A stretch of DNA of 6,585 bases from Kiloniellaceae bacterium (GTDB taxonomy: Bacteria; Pseudomonadota; Alphaproteobacteria; Kiloniellales; Kiloniellaceae): NCBI GenBank assembly GCA_028280915.1, contig JANQKX010000523.1, forward strand, positions 1-6,585. Reading direction: 5' to 3'. The translations under genes and the position numbers were made by a program. The notes under the pieces were generated by a model. The model ran no database searches. It was not told where the DNA came from and was given only the letters and a program-made list of their open reading frames with translations. Within the stretch, counting starts at the first letter, position 1. Every line of letters starts with the position of its first letter. Positions 1-4,992 of this stretch are shown here, piece after piece.

Positions 1-210
1 CAAATAGGCCCGGCCCATGTCGGTCAAGGCCAGACTACGGGGCAGGCGGTCGAATAGGGGAAATCCCAGACGTTGTTCCAGGGAGCGCACCTGATGACTG
101 ACCGCGGCCTGAGTGAGATTCAGTTCGCCGGCGGCGGCGGTAAAACTGCAGTGCCGGGCGGCCGCTTCGAAAGCCCGCAACCATGGCAGCGGCGGCAGAT
201 GATAGGTCAT
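1..210 (-). CDS. LysR-family transcriptional regulator, GcvA-like (N-terminal part, runs off window)
   Basis: This is the DNA-binding end of a LysR-type regulator; 70 residues are visible before the window edge. The protein opens with a short lead (MTYHLPPLPW) typical of the GcvA subgroup. The classic winged helix-turn-helix follows at about residues 11-66: LRAFEAAARH, SFTAAAGELNLTQAAVSHQV as the recognition region, then RSLEQRLGFPLFDR and the wing segment SLALTDMGR. The start at 210 is supported by AGGAGG seven bases upstream. The effector-binding domain lies outside the window, so the inducer cannot be inferred. LysR regulators usually act as tetramers, repress their own gene and activate a divergent neighbour. 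Here the divergent neighbour is a beta-hydroxyacid dehydrogenase starting at 379, which is the natural candidate target (inference). Family assignment is firm; the specific function is unknown. Confidence 0.93.
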   Translation of the reverse strand, partial: MTYHLPPLPWLRAFEAAARHCSFTAAAGELNLTQAAVSHQVRSLEQRLGFPLFDRLPRSLALTDMGRAYL

Positions 211-217
211 GGATCAT

Positions 218-223
218 CCTCCT
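218..223 (-). promoter_or_regulatory. Ribosome binding site of the LysR gene
   Basis: AGGAGG read on the minus strand, seven bases before the ATG at 210-208. It fixes the start. A nearby ATG at 217-215 is out of frame with the LysR reading frame. Confidence 0.8.
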
Positions 224-339
224 GATGGTCGAGACTTCCCACAAATAAAATGGGGTCTAAGGGCACATAAGCTTCGCTTGATTTGTAGCAAAAACGGCGG
301 CACAGCTCCATGGCAAAGAGGGGAAGGTCCGAAACATCG

Positions 340-353
340 GCGCCCCGGGGCGC
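340..353. repeat. Perfect 14-base GC palindrome
   Basis: GCGCCCCGGGGCGC is fully self-complementary and contains only G and C. It ends 13 bases before the GGAGG of the dehydrogenase gene. In DNA it could be an operator for a dimeric regulator. In RNA it has no spare loop bases and would lose its central pairs, so a stem of about five G-C pairs is the most it could form. The function is not known. Confidence 0.6.
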
Positions 354-366
354 GGCTCATAGAATT

Positions 367-371
367 GGAGG
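367..371 (+). promoter_or_regulatory. Ribosome binding site that decides the dehydrogenase start
   Basis: GGAGG sits seven bases before the ATG at 379. The upstream in-frame ATG at 310 lacks such a site, and the 23 residues it would add do not resemble the family, whose members start right before the Rossmann strand. The ATG at 379 is therefore preferred. Confidence 0.85.
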
Positions 372-378
372 AAACGTC

Positions 379-1341
379 ATGAAAATCGGGTTCATTGGCC
401 TCGGCAACGTGGGCGGCAAGCTGGCGGGCAGCCTCTTGCGCAACGGTTTTGACTTGACCCTGCGGGATTTAGACCGGTCGGTCGCCGAGCCCTTTTTGGC
501 ACAGGGCGCCAAGTGGGGCGAGTCTCCCCGGCAAATGGCGGAAGATGTTGATTTGATCATCACCTGTCTGCCCAGCCCGGCGGCCTCCGCCGCGGTGCTC
601 GAGTCCGAGGACGGCATCCTGGCCGGCCTTTCCGCCGGTAAGGTCTGGGCCGAGATGAGCACCACGGACGAGGCGGAGGTGAAACGCCTGGGGGCCTTGG
701 TCCAGGCGCGGGGCGCGGCGCCCATGGATTGCCCGGTTTCCGGCGGCTGTCACCGGGCGGCCACGGGCAACATCGCCATTTTCGCGGGCGCGGAACGGGC
801 CGCTTTCGAAAAGGCATTGCCGGCCCTGACCGCCATGGGGCGGCGGATCTTGCACGTGGGGCCCCTGGGCAGCGCCTCGGTGCTGAAGGTGGTCACCAAT
901 TACCTGGCTTCGGTGCATTTGGCCGCCGTTGGCGAAGCCTTGATGGTGGCGAAGCAAGCGGGCATGGACCTGAACACCACCTTCGAGGCCATCCGCATCT
1001 CCTCCGGTAATTCCTTCGTTCACGAAACGGAAAGCCAGGTGATCCTGAACGGCAGCCGCAACATCAACTTCACCATGGACCTTGTGGTCAAGGACATGAG
1101 CCTCTTCGACGGCCTGGCCCAGCGCCTGGATGTGCCGTTGGAGCTTTCGCCCCTGGTTCTGAACATCTTCAAGGACGGCCAGGACCGCTACGGCGGCCGC
1201 GACTGGTCCTCCAACATCGTCAAGCGCTTGGAGGATGCCTGCGGCGTTCAGCTCTTGGCACCGGGCTTTCCCGAGGAACTGGTCGACGATGAGCCGGAAG
1301 AGCCGGGTTATGAGGTCACCGTGAAGCGGGCGGAGGTCTAA
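379..1341 (+). CDS. NAD-binding beta-hydroxyacid dehydrogenase (3-hydroxyisobutyrate dehydrogenase family)
   Basis: A 320-residue soluble oxidoreductase predicted to oxidise a beta-hydroxyacid, or reduce the matching semialdehyde, with NAD(P). Residues 3-13 form the Rossmann loop, with G7-L-G9-N-V-G12. The second strand ends in R28-D29, and the acidic residue suggests NAD rather than NADP. Other family signatures are MST at 93-95, the substrate loop DCPVSGG at 117-123, the catalytic lysine region LKVVTN (K170, N174), and VVKD with K238 in the helical C-terminal domain. The family is usually about 290-300 residues. This one ends in an acidic tail (about 297-320, with DDEPEEP) that I do not recognise. 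The real substrate (3-hydroxyisobutyrate, tartronate semialdehyde, succinate semialdehyde or other) cannot be read from the sequence. The gene stands alone, followed by a long spacer, and is divergent from a LysR gene that may regulate it. Confidence 0.92.
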   Translation: MKIGFIGLGNVGGKLAGSLLRNGFDLTLRDLDRSVAEPFLAQGAKWGESPRQMAEDVDLIITCLPSPAASAAVLESEDGILAGLSAGKVWAEMSTTDEAEVKRLGALVQARGAAPMDCPVSGGCHRAATGNIAIFAGAERAAFEKALPALTAMGRRILHVGPLGSASVLKVVTNYLASVHLAAVGEALMVAKQAGMDLNTTFEAIRISSGNSFVHETESQVILNGSRNINFTMDLVVKDMSLFDGLAQRLDVPLELSPLVLNIFKDGQDRYGGRDWSSNIVKRLEDACGVQLLAPGFPEELVDDEPEEPGYEVTVKRAEV

Positions 1342-1562
1342 AGCGAACTGAAATCCGTTCTCGTGTTAACACATCTTAGGGGTGAATATGGGAGGGCTCA
1401 TTTTTGAATATGAGTCTTTACAGCGGGGATAAGGTGCCCAAGGCCTTGATGAGGTATTGCACCATGAGGACGGGCTTTCCGATCGCCGAGCCCTGTGGCC
1501 CGTTCTTTGCCTTGTGTATCAAGGGTGTAGATCCACGGTTTAGATTTTTGCGGCCGGAAACT

Positions 1563-1578
1563 TGGCACGTGTCATGCC
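1563..1578 (+). promoter_or_regulatory. Putative sigma-54 (RpoN) promoter
   Basis: TGGCACGTGTCATGCC matches the sigma-54 consensus TGGCACG-N4-TTGCW. The -24 element TGGCACG is perfect. The invariant GG (1564-1565) and GC (1576-1577) are separated by exactly 10 bases, and the -12 element reads ATGC instead of TTGC. Transcription would begin near 1589, reading rightwards towards the epimerase operon 546 bases away. Sigma-54 needs an enhancer-binding activator, often a response regulator, and I cannot recognise its sites upstream. Sigma-54 control is known for several exopolysaccharide systems, including exosortase/PEP-CTERM-associated ones, which fits the neighbourhood. The match was found by eye; chance matches of this quality are uncommon but possible. 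Confidence 0.55.
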
Positions 1579-1629
1579 CTAAAAACTGGGGTTGAAGAGC
1601 GCTATTCGCGCCGTTTCGATCGATTCGAA

Positions 1630-1682
1630 GGACTTTGAATAGGGGATAACCTTAGTTATCCAAGCTCCTTGCTGTGAAGTCC
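1630..1682 (+). other. Nested inverted repeats, possible structured RNA element
   Basis: A perfect inner hairpin, GGATAAC-CTTA-GTTATCC (1644-1661; 7-base stem, 4-base loop), is enclosed by a second pair, GGACTT (1630-1635) with AAGTCC (1677-1682). A competing pairing, AAGGA (1628-1632) with TCCTT (1666-1670), overlaps the outer stem, so two alternative folds are conceivable. The element starts about 40 bases after the predicted sigma-54 start site, so it would sit near the 5' end of that transcript. I match it to no known riboswitch or RNA family. Confidence 0.35.
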
Positions 1683-1833
1683 GAAACCTAAAAAACGTCT
1701 CTCTTTTATATTAGAAAAGTACGAAGCAATCGGCCGCTTGCCTGGGCATTTGGCCGGCATTTGTTTTGGAAGTCCTGTTGTTCCTGGGATTCCCGGCTCA
1801 AACTTCAGGCTCATTATTTCTCGCCCAGTTATA

Positions 1834-1860
1834 CTAGGTTTTTAAGCCTAGCAATTTTTA
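1834..1860 (+). terminator. Terminator-like hairpin with T tract
   Basis: CTAGGTT-TTTA-AGCCTAG (1834-1851) forms a 7-base stem including one G-T pair and a 4-base loop. CAATTTTTA follows immediately. The geometry is that of a weak rho-independent terminator, but the stem is not GC-rich and the T tract is short and interrupted. If active, it would end a transcript of about 270 bases begun at the sigma-54-like promoter, or attenuate read-through into the operon. Confidence 0.35.
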
Positions 1861-1863
1861 TTG
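1851..1863 (+). repeat. AT-rich repeat, copy 1 (pair with 2071-2084)
   Basis: GCAATTTTTATTG recurs at 2071-2084 as GCAATTTTTTATTG, with one extra T. Each copy is also a small dyad (CAAT, T run, ATTG). The two copies bracket the AT-rich block. They are short and AT-rich, so coincidence is possible. Confidence 0.3.
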
Positions 1864-1923
1864 GTGATTTTAATTTTCGTTCAGTTTTTTGTGCGCGATG
1901 ATTTCATTATTACTGTAAAAATT

Positions 1924-1952
1924 TTGAAAGCTAGTGAATTTTTAACAATACT
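1924..1952 (+). promoter_or_regulatory. Candidate sigma-70 promoter of the polysaccharide operon
   Basis: TTGAAA (1924-1929, five of six consensus bases) is followed after 17 bases by AATACT (1947-1952, four of six, with the key A at position 2 and T at position 6). Spacing is ideal, but in such AT-rich sequence partial matches are common. The -10 element coincides with the left arm of the inverted repeat 1947-1967, so a bound protein there could block RNA polymerase. Transcription would start about 170 bases before the epimerase gene. Confidence 0.3.
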
Positions 1953-1967
1953 TTTCAATAAAGTATT
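1947..1967. repeat. Perfect 8-base inverted repeat in the AT-rich block
   Basis: AATACTTT-TCAAT-AAAGTATT has exact 8-base arms around a 5-base centre. The arm spacing of about one helical turn suits a dimeric DNA-binding protein, so this could be an operator. No T tract follows, so it is unlikely to be a terminator. A shorter palindrome, TAATATTA, follows at 1971-1978. Confidence 0.4.
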
Positions 1968-2070
1968 AAATAATATTAACAAATTTTCGGGATTTTGTTA
2001 TTTATGTATGAAGGATTCTGTAATATGTTTTGGCTCTGTCTCCATGTTTAAGTCGTTATTGGGGGTCAAT

Positions 2071-2084
2071 GCAATTTTTTATTG
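2071..2084 (+). repeat. AT-rich repeat, copy 2 (pair with 1851-1863)
   Basis: GCAATTTTTTATTG is the second copy of the element at 1851-1863, differing by one T. It lies about 50 bases before the epimerase start. Confidence 0.3.
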
Positions 2085-2119
2085 AACTTGGTCGTTAATC
2101 AATTTCCGATCTTGAAAAC

Positions 2120-2125
2120 AAAGGA
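2120..2125 (+). promoter_or_regulatory. Ribosome binding site favouring a GTG start for the epimerase
   Basis: AAAGGA lies nine bases before GTG at 2135. The alternative in-frame ATG at 2144 would be 18 bases away, which is too far. The GTG start adds only three residues, so it matters little for the protein. Confidence 0.55.
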
Positions 2126-2134
2126 TTTTTTGCA

Positions 2135-3322
2135 GTGACGGGCATGTCGAATGAAATCCCCACCCATCGGGTTGTCAGTATCTTCGGAACCCGGCCGGAA
2201 GCCATAAAGATGGTGCCCATCCTGCGGGAGCTGACCCATCGCGGGAATGAATTCCAGTCAATCGTCATCAACACGGCGCAACACACCGATCTGCTGCAGC
2301 CCTTGCTCGACTACTTCGAAACCCAGGTGGACCATGACCTGGGGGTCTTGCGGTCCGGGCAGAGCTTGGACCAATTGCTGGCCCGCCTGTTGAATGCCCT
2401 GGACGGCATTCTCGACCAAATTCAACCCCATGCGATCATGGTGCAAGGGGATACCACCTCCGCCTTGGCCGGCGCGCTGGCGGCCCACCATCGGCAAATC
2501 CCCGTGGTTCATATCGAAGCCGGTCTGCGCTCGGGTGACCGCTACAGTCCTTTCCCGGAGGAAATGAACCGGCGGCTCATCACCCAATTGACCCAATATC
2601 ACATGGCCGCGACCCAAGATAACGTCAAAAACCTGATGGCCGACGGTGTGGCGGAAGAGTGGATTTTCCACACCGGCAATCCCGTAGTAGACGCCATGCA
2701 ATCGGTTCTGGCGGATATGGCGGTGTCGCCCGAGACCGAGGCTTTGCTGCATTCCCTAGAGGGGCAGCGGCTTTTGGTGCTGACCACTCACCGGCGGGAA
2801 AGCTTCGGCCACGTCATGGCCGGCAATATGAAAGTTCTGGCGGATTTCGTGGAAAGCCATCCGGATGTGTCTTTGGTGTTCCCCGTGCACCCCAATCCCC
2901 GGGTGCGGGCCGAGTGTCAGGCGATTTTGCACGGCGGCCCGCGGATTCATCTGATCGACCCGCTGGTTTATCCGGACTTTCTGCACTTGTTATCAAAGGC
3001 TTGGCTGATCGTCTCGGATTCAGGCGGCGTGCAGGAGGAGGCGCCCACCCTCGGCAAGCCGTTGCTGGTGTTGCGCGAAAACACCGAACGCCCCGAGGTG
3101 ATCGCCTGCGGCGCCGGCAAGCTGGTCGGGGGCGACCCGGCACGTCTGGCGCAAATGCTGAGCGACATCGATCAAGACCCAAAGTGGTTGGCCGAAATTA
3201 ATAAGATTGAAAATCCTTTTGGCGATGGTAACGCGGCAGCTCGGATTGTGGGTATTTTGTCCGAGGTGCTGCGCTCCGGGCAAACCCTTCCGCAATCTTG
3301 CGAAATCCTCAAAGCAGGCTAA
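2135..3322 (+). CDS. wecB: UDP-N-acetylglucosamine 2-epimerase (non-hydrolysing, WecB family)
   Basis: A 395-residue cytoplasmic enzyme that interconverts UDP-GlcNAc and UDP-ManNAc by anti-elimination and re-addition of UDP, supplying ManNAc-type residues for surface glycans. It has full family length (two Rossmann-like domains of the GT-B fold). Visible signatures are GTRPEAIK (18-25), QGDTTS with D106, HIEAGLRSGD with E128, SPFPEEMNRR with E142, TGNPVVDA (180-187), THRRESFG (218-225), PVHPNP with H252, and SDSGGVQEEAP (294-304). D106, E128, E142 and H252 align with the catalytic set known from the E. coli enzyme. It opens the operon, and its stop overlaps the next start by one base (TAATG). 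Close relatives such as WbpI act on UDP-GlcNAc3NAcA. Given the aminotransferase/Gfo-Idh pair downstream, that substrate is a real alternative. Confidence 0.93.
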   Translation: MTGMSNEIPTHRVVSIFGTRPEAIKMVPILRELTHRGNEFQSIVINTAQHTDLLQPLLDYFETQVDHDLGVLRSGQSLDQLLARLLNALDGILDQIQPHAIMVQGDTTSALAGALAAHHRQIPVVHIEAGLRSGDRYSPFPEEMNRRLITQLTQYHMAATQDNVKNLMADGVAEEWIFHTGNPVVDAMQSVLADMAVSPETEALLHSLEGQRLLVLTTHRRESFGHVMAGNMKVLADFVESHPDVSLVFPVHPNPRVRAECQAILHGGPRIHLIDPLVYPDFLHLLSKAWLIVSDSGGVQEEAPTLGKPLLVLRENTERPEVIACGAGKLVGGDPARLAQMLSDIDQDPKWLAEINKIENPFGDGNAAARIVGILSEVLRSGQTLPQSCEILKAG

Positions 3323-4992
3323 TGACCAGCCACCGGCACATCCTGACCATTAATCTGGAAGACTATTTCCAAGTCGGGCCCTTGCGGTCGGTGATCCCGC
3401 AACGCTATTGGCCGCGCTTTGAAAGCCGGGTCGAGCAGAACACCGCGGCCGCTCTGGATCTTTTGGACGAAGTGGGCGCCACGGCGACCTTTTTCACCAT
3501 CGGCTGGATCGCGGACCACATGAGCGACGTGGTCGCCGAAGTGGCGCGCCGGGGTCACGAGGTGGCCAGCAAGGGCTATTTCCACCGGGCCTTGAGTGAA
3601 ATGAGCCCGGAGGAGTTCCGCGCCGACGTGGTGCGTTCCCGTCTCGCCATCGAGCGGGCCAGCGGCCAGGCGGTTCGCGGTTACCGCATCGCCCGGGGAT
3701 GGTTTTCGGAAGATGATCTCTGGGCCCTGGATATCCTGGCCGAGGAGGGCTTTGACTACGACTCCAGCCTGCGTCCCCTGGGGCGCAGCGTCGCCGGCGA
3801 TTCCGATCGCTGGGTTCTCCACCGGCACCGGACCGGGGATCATGAGATTTGGGAAGCGCCCATCTCGTCTTGGAAGTTCTGCGGCTATTCCCTGCCTATT
3901 TCGGGCGGCAATTTTACCCGGCAGCTGCCTGAAGGTTTTATGCGCCGGCGTGTCGCCCAGTGGGACAAGCAGCAAAGGGCGCCCTTGGTGTTTTACTTCC
4001 ATGTCTGGGAGTTGGATCCCGATCAGCCGCGCGTGACCGCCGTGCCCTATCTGGAGCGGGTGCGCCAATACCGCAATTTGGAACACATGCCCGAGCGGGT
4101 CCGTCACTATCTAGACGAGTATCGCTTCACCTCCCTCTGCGATTATTTGAAGCTGCCCATGACCCCGGCGCCGGAGCGGGCCGCCGCGGATCAGAAGACC
4201 ATTGACGCGGCTCAAGACGCGGCCTGGAACCCGGCGGACCGGCAGGCGGTCTCCGTGGTGGTGCCTTGTTTTAACGAAGAACCCACCTTGGCCTATTTGG
4301 CCAACACCCTGGAACGGTTCATCAAGGAATATGAACGCCTCTATAAATTCACCTTCGTTTTCGTGGATGACGGCAGCTCCGACGCCACCTGGAGCCGATT
4401 GAACGAACTCTTCGGCGCCCGTGACGACTGTGTGCTTGTCCAGCACAAACAAAACCGCGGTGTGGCCGCTGCGACCTTGACCGGAATTCATCATGCCCCC
4501 GACGAGATCGTGGCATCGATCGATTGCGATTGTTCGTACGATCCCAATCACTTGACAGTCATGATCCCGCTTCTGACGGAGGGCATCGACTTGGTCACCG
4601 CATCGCCCTATCACAGCGATGGCGCGGTCGCCCATGTGCCCGGATGGCGCCTGTTCTTGTCCAAGGGGCTGTCCCGGCTTTATCGGCTGGTTCTGCATCA
4701 CAAGTTCAGCACCTACACCTCGTGCTGCCGAATCTATCGCCGCTCGGCCATGACCAATCTGCACATCAAGAACGACGGTTATTTCGGCATCGCGGAGATC
4801 CTGGCGCGCATGGACATGAATGGTGCGAAAATGGTGGAGAGTCCGGCCATCCTGGAATCGCGCATTTTGGGCCAGTCCAAAATGAAAGTGGTTATGACCA
4901 TTGTCGGCCATCTTAAGCTACTGGCATCCCTGGTATCTGAACGCGCCCAAGGATGCCGTGTGGAATCCTTACAGAGTGGAGAACAAGGATGA
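3322..4992 (+). CDS. Fusion of DUF3473-type polysaccharide deacetylase domain (active site altered) and GT2 glycosyltransferase
   Basis: A 556-residue two-domain protein. Residues about 7-278 match the NodB-fold deacetylases of the DUF3473 group known from exosortase-associated exopolysaccharide loci: LEDYFQV (12-18), TATFFTIGWIA, GHEVAS, WALDILAEEGFDYDSSLRP, and VFYFHVWELDPDQPR with H227. Active-site motifs depart from the family: N11 replaces the first Asp of D-x-E-D, K84 replaces the first His of H-x-x-x-H (H88 kept), and R-A-P is R122-I-A. Deacetylation is therefore doubtful. After an Ala/Pro-rich linker (about 279-308), residues 309-540 form a dolichol-phosphate-mannose-synthase-like GT2 domain: VVVPCFNEE, DDGSSD (349-354), the D401-C-D403 metal site, and RILGQSK (514-520). 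No membrane helix or signal peptide is evident, so it is probably cytoplasmic or peripheral. ATG 3322 is chosen because homology starts there; translation is likely coupled to the epimerase. The sugar transferred is unknown. Confidence 0.88.
   Translation: MTSHRHILTINLEDYFQVGPLRSVIPQRYWPRFESRVEQNTAAALDLLDEVGATATFFTIGWIADHMSDVVAEVARRGHEVASKGYFHRALSEMSPEEFRADVVRSRLAIERASGQAVRGYRIARGWFSEDDLWALDILAEEGFDYDSSLRPLGRSVAGDSDRWVLHRHRTGDHEIWEAPISSWKFCGYSLPISGGNFTRQLPEGFMRRRVAQWDKQQRAPLVFYFHVWELDPDQPRVTAVPYLERVRQYRNLEHMPERVRHYLDEYRFTSLCDYLKLPMTPAPERAAADQKTIDAAQDAAWNPADRQAVSVVVPCFNEEPTLAYLANTLERFIKEYERLYKFTFVFVDDGSSDATWSRLNELFGARDDCVLVQHKQNRGVAAATLTGIHHAPDEIVASIDCDCSYDPNHLTVMIPLLTEGIDLVTASPYHSDGAVAHVPGWRLFLSKGLSRLYRLVLHHKFSTYTSCCRIYRRSAMTNLHIKNDGYFGIAEILARMDMNGAKMVESPAILESRILGQSKMKVVMTIVGHLKLLASLVSERAQGCRVESLQSGEQG
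4978..4981 (+). promoter_or_regulatory. Ribosome binding site inside the end of the fusion gene
   Basis: GGAG seven bases before the ATG at 4989. It supports this start over the upstream in-frame ATG at 4953 and the later ATG at 4998. Confidence 0.65.

Larger units (their letters stand above)
211..378. promoter_or_regulatory. Divergent intergenic control region between LysR gene and dehydrogenase gene
   Basis: These 168 bases separate two start codons that point away from each other, so both promoters and any LysR operator must lie here or just inside the genes. The part near 241-295 is AT-richer than the rest and holds a small interrupted dyad, AAGC-TTC-GCTT (269-279). That is the only LysR-box-like symmetry I see, and it does not fit a clean T-N11-A core. 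No convincing -35/-10 pair stands out on either strand. A 14-base GC palindrome lies at 340-353, close to the dehydrogenase ribosome site. The regulatory role rests on layout, not on a recognised operator. Confidence 0.5.
1841..2100. other. Very AT-rich block upstream of the polysaccharide operon
   Basis: By hand count 71 of 260 bases are G or C, about 27%, against well over 55% in the flanking genes. A frame of 74 codons with a TTG start (1861-2085) crosses it but has no ribosome site and encodes a low-complexity product rich in F, I, L and K, as expected by chance here. Such blocks upstream of surface-polysaccharide genes are often promoter regions bound by AT-preferring silencers (H-NS-type, or MucR/Ros in alphaproteobacteria), or seams of transferred DNA. 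Which applies here cannot be told from the sequence. Confidence 0.6.
1342..2134. other. Long intergenic region (793 bases) with regulatory signals, no convincing gene
   Basis: No reading frame here resembles a known protein. The first 500 bases have mixed composition and hold a 10-base palindrome, GTGTTAACAC (1363-1372), shortly after the dehydrogenase stop. They also hold a sigma-54-like promoter (1563-1578) and nested inverted repeats (1630-1682). From about 1830 the sequence turns very AT-rich up to the epimerase gene. A terminator-like hairpin marks that change. No clear rho-independent terminator follows the dehydrogenase gene itself. A 63-codon frame with a TTG start (1404-1595) has a GGAGG eight bases upstream, but its product looks like nothing I know. 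I regard it as chance. Confidence 0.7.

Noticed and set aside
35..244. 69-codon minus-strand frame overlapping the LysR gene
   Set aside because: It is an out-of-frame shadow of the LysR coding sequence; the LysR frame (210 to 1) shows a clear helix-turn-helix.
310..378. Upstream in-frame ATG giving a 343-residue dehydrogenase
   Set aside because: No ribosome site precedes it, the 23 extra residues are not family-like, and GGAGG is placed correctly for ATG 379.
1363..1372. GTGTTAACAC palindrome after the dehydrogenase stop as a terminator
   Set aside because: It has no loop and no T tract. It could at most be a protein-binding dyad, and 10-base palindromes occur by chance.
1431..1450. Minus-strand sigma-54-like match around GGGCACC
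   Set aside because: The distance between the GG and the next GC is 12 bases instead of 10, so it cannot act as a sigma-54 promoter.
1404..1595. 63-codon frame with a TTG start and GGAGG eight bases upstream
   Set aside because: The product resembles no known protein, the start is TTG, and the sigma-54-like promoter overlaps its 3' end. The well-placed purine tract is the only support.
1615..1629. TTCGA-TCGAT-TCGAA inverted repeat
   Set aside because: Five-base arms are too short to separate from chance.
1861..2085. 74-codon frame with a TTG start in the AT-rich block
   Set aside because: No ribosome site, composition dictated by A and T bases, and no recognisable motif.
1342..2134. tRNA gene, CRISPR array or insertion-sequence remnant in the long spacer
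   Set aside because: No tRNA T-loop motif or cloverleaf, no regularly spaced repeats and no transposase-like frame were seen.
3319..4107. 262-codon minus-strand frame opposite the deacetylase domain
   Set aside because: Shadow of a GC-rich gene; no motif recognised.
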